NCBI GenBank assembly: GCA_020726505.1
Contig: JAHLEZ010000014.1
Span: 1,116,001 to 1,180,000 of the forward strand
Direction of reading: 5' to 3'
Origin: Leptodontidium sp. MPI-SDFR-AT-0119
Lineage: Eukaryota; Ascomycota; Leotiomycetes; Helotiales; Leptodontidiaceae
Length of the DNA: 64,000 nt
The notes below the pieces were generated by a model. That model was given only the letters and a program-made list of their open reading frames with translations. It did no database searches and was not told the origin of the DNA. A program made the position numbers and the translations under genes. This document shows positions 40,329-53,261 of the stretch, one piece after another (within the stretch, counting starts at the first letter, position 1; each line of letters starts with the position of its first letter).

Positions 40329-41813
40329 CTACAAAAGCAGACCAAAACTCAACATCAAAGCAGCTACAAAAACACCCAGTCCTACACCACCTCTGACCCC
40401 GCCATTCTTCTTCCCTTCACCAGTTGCAGTCGCAGAAGCAGCACTCGACGCCGTCTTGGAAGCCTGGGCCGCAGCATACGCTTCCGGGCTTCCAATCGCC
40501 CATCCCAGATCCCCCACCGTCACGTCATGCTGCACGCACTGCAGCTGATCCGGTCCTTCTGTATAAGCCAGTGTATTATTCGCCGGTCCCACACTCAGTG
40601 TCTTGGCCTGGTAATCCACAAATACATACACCTGGCTCAGGAACGGCGCGCCTAGGATAGGCGAATCTGTCTCTTCGTGGAGAGAGATGAGAGAAGAGGG
40701 GATTGTGACGCTCAGGCCGTTTGAGAGTGTGATTGACAGGTCTGAGGATTCTGCGTCCTTGAGACTTTGGTAGATTGATTTAGGTAGGACGAGACCGGCT
40801 TCTTGGGGCTCGACGCAAGCTGTAAAGGAGGATTTGCTGACTTCTTTCCCGGAGATGGATAGCGATGAGACGTCTACCTCCCATGGACATTGACGAGCAA
40901 GCTTGAATGCTCCCACGGGATATGTCACCTGCAGAAGCTCGCCTTGTATTCGACTTGTAGAGTAGCCGCCCAAAATCATAGTACCGTTCCGCTCGAGGTC
41001 CGGACCAGCTGCAGCTGGGACACCGTAGTAAAGCCCAATGGAACGAGACGCAGTCCTGCCACTCTCGTAGAAGTACTTCATGAACGTGGAGTTCAAGCCT
41101 AGTCCTAGTACTTGCTGCTCACTTGTATCCACGAAACCCAGCAGAGCACCTGTTCCCGCAGTTGCGTTACTCCCGAACGAGTCGTAGTGAGAAATAGAGC
41201 CGAATATATAGCCTTGCGTGTTCGTCGAGTAGTAATTCTGCGGTAAGACTAAATTCGTATATGCCGTGCCGTACTTGACGTCTGCATCCTTTACGGCTGC
41301 AGATGTAAGGGCATTCTCGGGGGATCCTGTAAAGTTCGACGACGTTTGGAAATATATTGGTGCCGATGTCTCAAGGTCGTAGTAGCCGTGGCAGGTATAG
41401 GAGTCATTGAATGTATACTGGTTCCAACCGTTGGAGCTCATGAAATCCGCATCGTCATTGTACGTGAAGCTGTTTGGACAAGGCGCATCTTTCGACCTGG
41501 TTGCAGTCGTAGCTATGTATGTCTGATTATGTGCCGTCGAGAGCGCCGCAACGAGAGGGTATGGCTGCCCAGGTGGCTTCTGCGATCCTCCTTCGTATTG
41601 TACGCCGATCCAGAGATAGCTGCCTCGCTGGGAGGAGAGGGAGGAGTTCGAGGTCCATGGGTTGGGGCTCAGTTCGAATCGAAGGATGTCGGAGCCGAAT
41701 GTTGCATCGTCGCAGACTCCTGGTCCGCTGGCTGCAGAGAGGGAAGGGAGAGCGAGGGAGAGGAGGAGGATTGCATCTTTGAAGTGATGTCTGTTAAACG
41801 AATGTGGTGGCAT
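40329..41813 (-). CDS. GPI-type aspartic-protease-fold protein lacking catalytic Asp
   Basis: Intronless, 494 aa. Signal peptide of about 27 residues (LLLSLALPSLSA), many N-glycosylation sites, and a Ser/Ala-rich tail with a hydrophobic end (GLGVFVAALMLSFGLLL) suggesting a GPI anchor. The fold is supported by pepsin-like blocks: SYLWIGVQY (65-73), LLGFVDTSEQQVLGLGL (224-240), ILGGYSTSRIQGEL (280-293) and ILGAPFLSQVYVFVDYQ (386-402). The two places where DTG/DSG should stand read LSTAHNQTY (91-99) and EPQEAGLVLP (335-344). Neither has Asp, so protease activity is doubtful. Such degenerate A1-family surface proteins exist in fungi, and a structural or binding role at the wall is plausible. Substrate and partners unknown. 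Confidence 0.82.
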   Translation of the reverse strand: MPPHSFNRHHFKDAILLLSLALPSLSAASGPGVCDDATFGSDILRFELSPNPWTSNSSLSSQRGSYLWIGVQYEGGSQKPPGQPYPLVAALSTAHNQTYIATTATRSKDAPCPNSFTYNDDADFMSSNGWNQYTFNDSYTCHGYYDLETSAPIYFQTSSNFTGSPENALTSAAVKDADVKYGTAYTNLVLPQNYYSTNTQGYIFGSISHYDSFGSNATAGTGALLGFVDTSEQQVLGLGLNSTFMKYFYESGRTASRSIGLYYGVPAAAGPDLERNGTMILGGYSTSRIQGELLQVTYPVGAFKLARQCPWEVDVSSLSISGKEVSKSSFTACVEPQEAGLVLPKSIYQSLKDAESSDLSITLSNGLSVTIPSSLISLHEETDSPILGAPFLSQVYVFVDYQAKTLSVGPANNTLAYTEGPDQLQCVQHDVTVGDLGWAIGSPEAYAAAQASKTASSAASATATGEGKKNGGVRGGVGLGVFVAALMLSFGLLL

Positions 41814-44199
<2,386 letters not shown>

Positions 44200-45192
44200 G
44201 GAGTTTTTAGCGGGTGGTAGGCGCAACGGAAATGGAAAGATCACAGAACATGTTCAGTTTGCTTTCTAATAACACTATTTGTGAAGAGTCCTGGTTCTTT
44301 AATTATTGATTTTCCAGTTGGTTATGTTGATGCCATATGCCTCTATTCCGGGAGCCGAGAGTTAGCTGGGTAGTTATACCATTCTGCCGCTTCTTGTGAG
44401 CTCTTGGGTTCTCGTACTGAGCTTCATTTCTCAACTTGCCTCCAAGAGGGACAACGAAAGACATGCCACAAGTTCTCGTTCCATGAATTCTCTTGGAAGG
44501 TAGCATGGTAGCAAAGTCAACAATTTTTCAGTCCGGTTTCTGGAACCGTAAGCGGGGTGGGTTCTGCTGCTTGAGACGGCTGTATCCTTCAGTCATTTAT
44601 TGACATCACGTCTTCGCTGATGACCTTGACTCGGTTACATCTTGCAACAAATTCAACGGAGTCAATTCCGGCCTCATTTTTGATCGGACTTCCTCCTTAT
44701 TCGGGCCGTCAAGGTGTGGGGTCCCCGCCAAGGTTCATCTCAGAATCCCACCTTCGAGCTACCCCGCAGCGACCTTCATTCCCAGTGACGAACCACAAGC
44801 TCAAGTGAAGGTCTAGTTACCCGGTTAGCTAGTACGAGATACTCTGGATTCTCCCTCTAGGAAATGCCTGGCTTGGCTGTTCTTTCGGGACCGAAACACA
44901 AGGCTTGGGAGTTCGAATTCGGTCCTACTCATGATATTTTGCGAGCCTAGATAGCTTCGTTGCAAGATGTTTATCCCGCAAAGGACAAACTACTAACAGC
45001 TTTCAAGCATCGTTGCCGTCATTGTCGGTATTACAGGCTTGGCAATGTCTAAATTGAGATGAACTTCGTGCAAGTGAATTTGGAGAGGAAGGAGTCTTCC
45101 GCCCTTGATGTCAGAAGGTATATATGAGTAATTCACTGAGCAGCTTGACATCCTTGAACTGCAGCTCAAAACTAGAATAACCAATAGACAGT
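44200..45192. other. Intergenic region before the esterase
   Basis: These 1 kb separate two plus-strand genes. The proximal part has a TATA box (listed). No gene or RNA was recognised. Confidence 0.5.
45119..45126 (+). promoter_or_regulatory. TATA box of the carboxylesterase gene
   Basis: TATATATG lies about 70 bp before the ATG of the esterase. The short distance implies a 5' leader of only a few tens of bases. Confidence 0.45.
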
Positions 45193-46903
45193 ATGCATTC
45201 GACTAATCCTTTGGTTCAAGGTGCTCTTCGCATCTTCATTACTGCATTGTCTATTCAAGCTTGTTCGGCTATCTCGTCCCTCAAGGTTGACACCACTGTC
45301 GGAACTGTCTATGGCCTTGTGAACGGAACTCATCCCGACGTTGCCCAATTTCTCGGTATCCCGTTTGCAGAACCTCCAGTTGGTGACCGCCGATGGATGC
45401 CATCGGTGGTAAAATCTCCTGTTGGGAAAATCGATGCTACTTCCTTCAGCCCATCCTGTCCGCAGTACGATACTTCGATCCCATCCACATATGAGATTGA
45501 TGCACGAGACTTCCTGATCTCAGGCCCAACTTCTGAGGATTGCTTGACTCTCAGCATATGGGCACCTTTCACAGTTGCCAACAATTGTAGCGAAAAACTA
45601 CCTGTCATCGTTTGGATTTATGGCGGTGGACAACTCACAGGTGGCGCTCAAATTGAGTATCAGATTCCCACTCCGTGGGTTCAGAGAAGCCAAGAACATA
45701 TTGTGGTCCAGGTCAAGTAAGTAACACCATTGGTAACGTTGAACTCAGTGTTAACAGACCGATAGCTACCGCCTCAATATCTTTGGCAATCCACATGCCG
45801 CTGGAATCAGTGAAACGCTTAATCTTGGCCTCTTGGATCAACGTCTTGCTTTGGAATGGGTTCGATCCAACATCGCTAATTTCGGCGGTGATACCTCCAG
45901 AATCACCATGTGGGGTCAGTCTGCTGGAGCCAGCTCCACAGATTACTACAACTACGCATATCCTGAAGATCCTATAATTTCTGGCATCATATTGGATTCT
46001 TCTTCAGCGATTGGAAACCCACCGAGTAGCGACCCCACAGGATCTAATTTCACGTTCCTCGCTGGACAATTCGGCTGTGGTAATCTGAGCGCCAATGCGG
46101 AACTCACTTGCATGAAGAACGTTAGTTTCATGGACATCGAGGCTTTTTTGAAGTCCTATCAAGACAATGGGACCCTGCGCAGCATCAGCTTCACGCCTGT
46201 AGTCGACAACGTGACGAGATTCGCAAACTACACTGCCAGGGCGTTGGCCGGGAATTTCTCTAAAGTGGTGTGTCTGCTTTGTGACTTCCGCTGCGAAAGC
46301 TAAACTGACATTTTTCAAGCCTGCAATTCATGGAACGAACAATAACGAGGGTTCTTCTCTGACTGAATGGGTCAATAACGGAACGACATACAACGAAACT
46401 GCCGCAAATGCCAATACGGTCCAACGAGCTTGCTGGGCTCAACAGACCACCAAGTATGTCCGACTTCTGCAATCTGGTTGCCTTTTCTGACCTGTGTACT
46501 GTACAGAATCCGATACGCAGCCAATGCAACCACCTTCCGATACTACTACACTGGCAATTTCTCCAACATTTCTCCTCGCCCTTGGCAAGGCGCGTACCAC
46601 TCATCTGAGCTCCCTCTGATATTCGGAACGCACGAAATCGCTTACTCGGAATCCACACCATTCGAGTTCGCCGTCTCGCACCGTATGCAAGATCTCTGGC
46701 TAGCATTTGTGAAAGATCCCGTCAATGGCTTGCCCAGCCAGGGATGGGAAGCTTACGCACCAGGTGGAAATGCCATTGAATTTGCCTGGGACAATCAGGT
46801 CACTCAGACTCTCCCTTTGAGTGAATTTGATGATCTTTGCAATGACACCACGCCGATTCGAGGGGCTGTTCCGCCGGACCATGTTGGGTTGGATGACTTG
46901 TAG
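45193..46903 (+). CDS. Secreted type-B carboxylesterase/lipase
   Basis: Four exons: 45193-45716, 45766-46267, 46320-46453 and 46507-46903, with introns of 49, 52 and 53 nt; 518 aa. A signal peptide of about 26 residues ends near ACSA. The alpha/beta-hydrolase carboxylesterase-B fold is clear: FLGIPFAEPPVGDRRW, SEDCLTLSIW, VIVWIYGGGQ (oxyanion hole), nucleophile Ser227 in GQSAGA, acid Glu352 in NNNEGSS, and His418 in GAYHSSELPLIFG. All three catalytic residues are present and there are many N-glycosylation sites. The first intron splits VN|YRLN, a common place in the family. It hydrolyses esters outside the cell; the substrate is unknown. The neighbouring dihydroxybenzoate decarboxylase raises the possibility of phenolic esters, which is inference. 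Confidence 0.94.
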
Positions 46904-47112
46904 TATGGGACATCTTAGCCATCAGTCACCGTCAGTAGGCAGTTAGTAATGAAACTATCTTTCGAATAATGTCCCGAACTTTTTCACGAATTTTCCTCGC
47001 CCAGTATTTGATAACTCTGGGTAGCTCTAGGTGCGTCTTTCCGCTTTTATACACTTCTTCATCTCAACAATCCTGCGCTTCATCGCAAGTATTATGAAGA
47101 ATTTATCAGAAA

Positions 47113-47469
47113 ATGGACTCGCCCGACATGGTAGGGAATAGGAAGTCCGGTCATAAATACCTTCGCACGAGTATCCTGTCTCAAGAGCAAACCGAACGTC
47201 GGCGAGAGAAGACATTCGGCTCAGGTCTCGCACTATTTAACACCCTTCCTTCGGAGATCATAACCATGATATAGCGAGTTTATTTTCCTGGCACAAGATT
47301 TTTGGAGCTCTGTTTGGAAGAAGACCACCGCGATGACCCAGAATACAAGGCCCCGACTCCAAAAACACTTGAGAGAATGAAGACTGCTGATTTTCCCAGC
47401 TGGCAATGGTTGTCACTACGATGTACAGCAAAGTCTCTTGCTGCGCCATTTGTGTGCCAGGAACTATGA
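47113..47469 (+). pseudogene. 2EXR-family pseudogene (nonsense at the conserved Trp)
   Basis: An ATG-started frame runs 53 codons and is cut by TAG at 47272-47274, then continues open for 64 more codons to TGA. Across the stop it reads LFNTLPSEIITMI-stop-RVYFPGTRFLEL, the 2EXR start block in which Trp normally follows Ile (consensus LP.E.R..IW). TAG in place of TGG is the obvious lesion, and the second half of the domain is missing. 2EXR proteins are fungal F-box-like proteins of unknown function, often in expanded families. Three further 2EXR loci follow within 6 kb. The change equals CpA to TpA on the other strand, as RIP would give. Confidence 0.68.
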
Positions 47470-48542
47470 GTTGAGGCTTCGATTCGATATCGGCCGATCG
47501 TTGACGCGTGACGGCCCCACTCTGGACAGAAGAACGCGGTAGACATTTTCAATCTCAAATCTAAGTAACCGCATACCCTTTATCTAGCCAAATAGTAGTT
47601 CTGTTCCCGTTCCAGTGGCGCAGGCTGTGGTTCACAGTCTGTCTGGTCAATCTGGTTCTGTGGATCGATTGGGACTTCTAACGCCAAATTCGATCGATCG
47701 ACGGTAGACGCCAAAACGAAAACGATACACGCCAACTTCGCCCCTTCAAAAATCACCGAGATTTTCTACGAAGACACCCCATTTCGAAGGGGTTGTCTTC
47801 TGAGTTTTGCCGTTTTTTCTTTAATTCTAAACTTCTCTCATAGAGACCTAAAAATTTTTTCACATTTTCTTTTTTGGAAGTTGTGGTTGTTGTTGACTTT
47901 TAAGCGAGGGCAGTCGCGAGTATTATTTTACGGAGGTAATCATGCGCAGGCAGACGGTCTGTGAAGAGATGTATTGCCGGGTGGTTTTACGATTTATTGA
48001 ATACCAGGATCTGGTTTCTATCAGAACGTAGCCTGGCAGACCCCATAATTGGCCAAACAACGGGCCTCCAACTTGCCCGCCAACGTTAGAATGATGGCGA
48101 AGATTTTGATGAGCCGAAGAAGGCAATGGTTCAGTGGGTCACTTGTATCCTGAAAATTTGAAAGTGCCTGGTGCTGTATGTGCAAATAATAAATTCGCCT
48201 GGTCCGATTAAGTTAGGCTTCGAAGTAATGCCGCCTAGGGGGTAAACATGATCATCCACGAAATCTCCGCGGCCAAGCATACTTTAACCTAAATTTTAGA
48301 GACAAAATCTTTACATCGAATTTCCTGTGGAATACACTTCTTCTGAAACAGAAAGGAGAACGCAAGCTATTAATTTGCATCTTTATAGTCGGTTCGAGTC
48401 AAGGAAGGGCGTGAATAAATGAGCTAGCGTAAAAGTCCCAATCAAGCTGCCCCACTATTTCTCTTCCCTTTATTAGCACCGAACATCACCACGACAACTT
48501 CCTTCAACCCGCCAACCTCCAACAGCTAAATTGAGACGAAGC
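47470..48542. other. Intergenic region with a hairpin
   Basis: About 1.1 kb between two 2EXR loci. A hairpin of 11 pairs with one bulged T lies at 47770-47800 (GAAGACACCCC stem). Otherwise no feature was recognised. Confidence 0.45.
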
Positions 48543-49428
48543 ATGAGAGAATCAACCTCCAGAGAGATACCAAATATGTTGGACGGATCAGATCTGGACG
48601 GTAGGCCCTCCATTATTCTTTCCTGTTTTGCGCATTGAAAGCTGAGAACCACCTTAGATACCAACAAAGCCATGGAAAATACCGGCAGCAGTTCCGATGC
48701 CCCAACATCCTCAAACGACGCTCAAGCCTTGCCCATCGTCATCACCACGGCTTCGATGGAACCAACGTTTACACTCTTCCCCAAATTACCAGCAGAGCTC
48801 CGTCTCCATACTCTGAAGATGAATCTCCCTGGAATCTCTCAAGCTTGTTGAGGTCCGGCGAGATGAAATCATGTTTGCTTGGGATCCCAACTCAGAGCAG
48901 TGGGTCATCAACGTCCCCTTCCAACCACTTCTCCACGTCAGCCGAGAGAGCCGACACGAATGTCTGAAGCACTATGTTGTTACGAAGCCACAGGAGAAAT
49001 ACCATAGTTGCGTCTATTACCCGTTCGGAAACATGTCGTTGGTCTTTCGATACGGAGTAGTTGAGGACAACTGGTGGGGATTCATCAACTGGCAGTATGA
49101 GCACAATGGTGACCTGCTGCAAAATATCAGGCATTTGGTGATTGAGCTAGATGTAAATGAGGGCGAGGTTCTATATGAGCCTGTTGGTCACTTTCCTGGC
49201 AATGTTGACTTCTGGGAACTTGATTGGCCAGGGTTGACAGGACTGGAGAGTTTTGGTGCCACTTCTCTCGATGGGCGCGCTGGAGCAATCGAGGGGTTCA
49301 AGGAGGAGGAAGATACGGATGAGCATCGGAAATGGCAGGCAGAGTTGATTGGTGATCTTGAAGCGACATCCACCAATTGGAACCCCAAGACTCGTGTTCA
49401 CCATGGAAGCTTCATTTTCGCAGGTTGA
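48543..49428 (+). pseudogene. 2EXR-family gene with a frameshift
   Basis: A plausible first exon, 48543-48600, and a 57-nt intron (GTAGGC..CTTAG) lead into 48658 onward. That frame reads FTLFPKLPAELRLHTLKMNLPG and meets TGA at 48849-48851. The neighbouring frame carries on at once with VEVRRDEIMFAWDPNSE and PLLHVSRESRHECLKHY, the second half of a 2EXR domain, and stays open to 49428. Joining needs a one-base change near 48835-48848. An intron there is too short to be real. It is therefore a recently broken gene or an assembly error. The product would be about 276 aa. Function unknown. Confidence 0.68.
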
Positions 49429-50332
49429 TCTTATTCTGGACGTTGCGCAGAGAGTTGATGATGACACTTCAAGGGTAATGGTGGTGACATAATAAATGGA
49501 GACATGGCGTAGTTAGGTTTTCGTTCCTCACATGGCATTTAAATGTTCATGGTCGCGGTGTAGGAGGCTTAATTTTGCTACTAAATGCTCTTTTAGATGG
49601 GCGTGCGTGGATAGAATTAGTCACAGAAGACATTGTTAATGAGCTCATGGGCGAGAGCAAAGACAGGCCACAGCTCTGAGAAGAGATAATTCAATGATAT
49701 AAGACATCCCTTTGCCTATGGTTGTTCCATTCCCACCTTGGGGACTGAAAGAAAGTGCTTCCCAAACCATTGAAGCGCATTGATTGCAAACTCATGTAAT
49801 TTCAAATCCACCACTCTTTATTCCACAGAGACATGAATCAAGCACCAGTAGAATTCACCTGCGATATTCTTTCATCCAGTCGCGTTTATTAGTCTCCAAC
49901 GCGGTTCCAAGGAAGAACACCAACCACACCTCCTTGATCCCGCGACAACCACAAAATAAAAACACCACATCATCGTAATAACCAGAACAGTTGAGGAGCA
50001 ACGCGACCTCTTCAAAAACCAGAATCCAACTTCAATCTCACCGGATCTACAGGATTCTGCCACATCGACTAGCGGGATGGGTATGCACCTAGCCGCATCT
50101 CCCCCTCACCTCTGCTTCCTTTACTGACATAATAGATTCAGCTACCAACTAGAGACTCACTTCCGATTCTGAAAAACAGTCTAATATTCGCCCCGGCTAT
50201 ACTGAAGGCGTGCCTCAAGCCTCTAGAGATCTTACCACGAGCATCATCAAAGCACAACGCCTCCCTGGCTCCCAACAACTTACGGCCAAACCTCCAAGGC
50301 TCTCTCTTATCGCAAACGACGACTTCAGCAAG
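49429..50332. other. Intergenic region between 2EXR loci
   Basis: About 0.9 kb. A small upstream exon for the next gene could lie here, since the previous 2EXR gene has one, but no donor/acceptor pair was convincing. Confidence 0.4.
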
Positions 50333-51196
50333 ATGGATCAAACTATCTCCTCTACTACCCTTCCTCCTTCTCACGACTTTGAAGACAACTCCACAATCAC
50401 CACGTTGGAGCTCGCACGACCTCCTCCCACCACTTTGTTGTCTGTGGACCTCGAAACCAAAGTCACACCCACAACACAGGACATATTCACGCTCTTCCCC
50501 AACTTTCCAGTGGAGTTGCGCCTCCGAGTGTGGAAAGAAGCATATCCTGCGCCTCGTTGGATTGAGATATGTGTTGGACCAGACAGACAGGATGAGTGGT
50601 GGGCGAGGCGCGGCGTACCGTGTTCGCCGCTGTTCACGGTCTATCACGAATCCCGTGTGGAGATGTTGAAGACCCATCAAGTTCTTCGAGGAAGACATCG
50701 TTCAATCTTCTTTGACGGGGAGAAAGACACACTCGTTTTTCGTCAGCGCAAATTCATCAGCAGGATATGGCTGAATCAGTGGACCAAGCAAATTCCTCAA
50801 TCATTGTTGGGCAGTATCAGAACTATAGTATGGGAGAGGGCAGATCGATGGAGCACAGCCGCTAGGAATACTTTCTCCCTCGCAGATGAAGATCATACCC
50901 TTGAAGATTTACTTCATTCTCACAATAGAGAGGGTCTTACAAACATGCCTGGGCTTCAGATGGTCCAGATTGCTGAAAACGGTCAGGGTTATGTCGGAAC
51001 GAGACTTGTGGGAAGTGTTGAGGCAGAGGATAGTGAGGAATACCGGCAGAGGAAGATGAAGATGAAGAAGAGAATGGAAGTCGTGCTTGGTGGCCAGGGA
51101 GGTGGTGATGATGACACCAAGGACGATGAAAACAACGATGGAAAGATCAAGTGCATGGTGGAGGTCACGTCAGGGAAATTAGTATTTGAGCCTTGA
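50333..51196 (+). CDS. 2EXR domain protein, apparently intact
   Basis: One exon from the first good ATG (MDQTISS), 287 aa; the frame is open about 40 codons further upstream, so an upstream exon is possible. The 2EXR domain begins FTLFPNFPVELRLRVWKEAYPAPRWIEI (about residues 60-87) with the Trp and PR motif kept, and continues with LFTVYHESRVEMLKTHQVL. The C-terminus is charged (Lys/Arg then Asp/Glu-rich). It is the only one of the four 2EXR loci here without a visible lesion. The biochemical role of 2EXR is not known. Confidence 0.82.
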   Translation: MDQTISSTTLPPSHDFEDNSTITTLELARPPPTTLLSVDLETKVTPTTQDIFTLFPNFPVELRLRVWKEAYPAPRWIEICVGPDRQDEWWARRGVPCSPLFTVYHESRVEMLKTHQVLRGRHRSIFFDGEKDTLVFRQRKFISRIWLNQWTKQIPQSLLGSIRTIVWERADRWSTAARNTFSLADEDHTLEDLLHSHNREGLTNMPGLQMVQIAENGQGYVGTRLVGSVEAEDSEEYRQRKMKMKKRMEVVLGGQGGGDDDTKDDENNDGKIKCMVEVTSGKLVFEP

Positions 51197-51676
51197 ACTC
51201 AAAAGACAGTATGCAGCCGCTTTCTGAAGTTTTCTTAAAAAAGATGCATTAAGTCAACTATGGTCTCATTCCAATTTTCTTTTGCATCTTTTCAACGAAA
51301 CACACATTGCTTTCTCAGGGAAATGAAAAACAAATTTCAATTTTTGCATCGCTGGCGTAGCAAGTGACAGAATGTGCTTCAACTTAGTCAACTGAACAGT
51401 ATTCCATCACTAATACATATCAAGATGATAATCTTTATTATCAGTCATAACACACGGTAGAATTTTATAGCATGTGCAGAAAAAAGCGCCCTTCGATGAG
51501 CTTTCATTTCCCGCCAAGACGTCCTACAGAAAGGATCGACAGTTCTTGGGATAGCCAATCGAGAAAAAGCTACATCGTTTAATAGATCAGGTAGTCAATA
51601 ATAGGAAATTTATCACGGACCAGAATGTAAGGAGTGTCTTCCTCGTTACGAGCAGCTATGTCGAATGTCTCGCTTA
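51197..51676. other. AT-rich spacer before the inverted-repeat element
   Basis: About 480 bp, A/T-rich, with no open frame of interest. It contains the 3' flank of the intact 2EXR gene. Confidence 0.5.
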
Positions 51677-52172
51677 CAGCCGCACAACTAACTAGTCGGA
51701 ATCCTGATTTTGGCTTTTTGGCCCCGCCACACCTTTGGAGCGATTTACCCCTCGGATTTCCCAAAACCAACTTTACGAATACAACGTTTAATTAAATAAA
51801 AAGTTGATCGCTATAAAATCGGCACTTAGCGCATCATTTTCATGCTTACAAAATTTAATCTAGATGCGTGGTTATAAAGTTATTTAAGAAATGAAAACGT
51901 CGCAAAATTAAGAGGCGGGCAAGACGCGAGCCACCAAAAATACCCGTTACAAGGGATTTATTTATTACTCCACGAATATCGCGCTGCACAAAAATCTGCT
52001 TTAATCAAAGTACTTACTTTACGGAAAATTTCATCGCGATCAACTTTTTTTTTTAATACTAAGTGCTGTTGTGTAGTTGTCGGTGGCCCTCAAATTGATT
52101 TCAGAGGGGTAAATCGCTCCAAAGGTGCGGCTCGCTTGAAATCCGGATTCCGACTAGTTAGTTGTGCAGCTG
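51677..52172. mobile_element. MITE-like element with long terminal inverted repeats
   Basis: The left end CAGCCGCACAACTAACTAG and the right end (read on the minus strand) CAGCTGCACAACTAACTAG match at 18 of 19 positions. Both arms continue with TCGGAATCC and later ACCTTTGGAGCGATTTACCCCTC. Inner parts also pair (AAAAAGTTGATCGC in both arms), giving inverted arms of about 150 bp. The element is flanked on both sides by TA, the target duplication of Tc1/mariner-type transposons. There is no coding frame inside and the middle is AT-rich. It is best read as a non-autonomous DNA transposon. The superfamily is inferred from the TA flanks only; the flanks GCTTA/TAAGC could instead be part of the repeat. 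Confidence 0.75.
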
Positions 52173-52451
52173 TAAGCCAAATGCACTTTGCTTACTTCTT
52201 TCTCTAGCATTCCGACCGCAGAGGGACATGAAAATTTATGGCCTTTTTGATGTTGATGCTCTCACTGACGATATAATAGTATGTGCTCCCTAGTTCCCGT
52301 TCATCAGTGAAGAAGAGAAGCGATTTCCATGAATGGTCCTTGGATCCAAACATTACTTACTGAATGTTATATGAATATAGATTATGGCGTGCAGTAGTCC
52401 CATCACGCCCCATCCCATCTCGTCTCGCCTCATCTCATCATCCGACTAACA
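52173..52451. other. Spacer between the MITE-like element and the minus-strand 2EXR locus
   Basis: About 280 bp of AT-rich sequence with no coding frame. It should contain the 3' flank of the minus-strand 2EXR locus. Confidence 0.5.
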
Positions 52452-52668
52452 TCACTTTTCCAAACAATTTGCCAATCTCCCAGAGGTTCCATTCATGACC
52501 ATCTCCACACTCCTCGGCCTAACTGGCTTCATCACCCTCTTCGCAACATCCGGATACGGGAATCCATAAGGGAATTCCCCCCCCCCAAGCATTCCTATTA
52601 CTACTGCCTGTATCATCATTGCCGTCGTGCTGCATTCCACCCCCACCCCTGTCTCCGTCCAAAACCAA

Positions 52669-52703
52669 ACCCACACCCACACCCACACCCACATCCACAT
52701 CCA
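52669..52703. repeat. CCCACA microsatellite inside coding frame
   Basis: CCCACA units (then CCACAT) repeat over about 35 bp. On the minus strand this encodes an alternating Trp/Val/Met run inside the 2EXR locus. Confidence 0.85.
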
Positions 52704-53241
52704 CGTCCTCAAAACCCACCAACAAATCTCCATCTCCCAATCCTCATCCTCCTCAAGCACTAAAACTGCAATCTCAAGTCCCTGGAACTGGATACCCCTC
52801 CGCGCAGCAAAAACCAGTATATGCTCCCAGAAAGCATGATTCCCCGCCAAGAAACGAATGGAGGTGTACATATCATCCAAGCCAGTGGGGGAGAAGAGTG
52901 CAGGGAAGATGACCGAGATATCGAAGGGGACGTTGGGCGTCATGTATATATGGATGAGGAGGGTATCGATCTCGTGATTGAAGACTAGGCTTGAGGGATG
53001 ACGCGAGATCAAGCGGCTGAAGGGTCTTGAGTACGAATTTTGGAAGTGGGTGCGTGCTTCGCGGTTGATGTGCAAAAGCATAGGGGAAGTGGTGCTTCCG
53101 ATGCCCCAGTTTGTTGCGGCAAGGGCTTTGGGACTTGGAGGGATGTGGGAGTGGGTTGCGTGAGGGGTGAAGAGCGGTCGAATTTGGATTATGTTGGGGA
53201 AGAAGGTGTGAGCCAGATTCTGGACTTGAGTGCGTATCTCC

Positions 53242-53261
53242 GGGGGGGGGGGGGGGGGGGG
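53242..53261. repeat. G20 homopolymer tract
   Basis: Twenty consecutive G on the plus strand (C on the coding strand) lie inside the 2EXR locus. Such tracts change length readily in replication and in sequencing. Confidence 0.95.

Noticed and set aside
44911..44925. GAGTTCGAATTC resembling a tRNA T loop
   Set aside because: Flanking bases do not pair and no D arm is present.
48387..48403. GGTTCGAGTC resembling a tRNA B box
   Set aside because: No pairing stem and no acceptor sequence around it.
48799..48842. Short intron that would remove the stop in the 48.5-kb 2EXR gene
   Set aside because: It would be about 42 nt with a weak donor and leads straight into another stop; a frameshift fits better.
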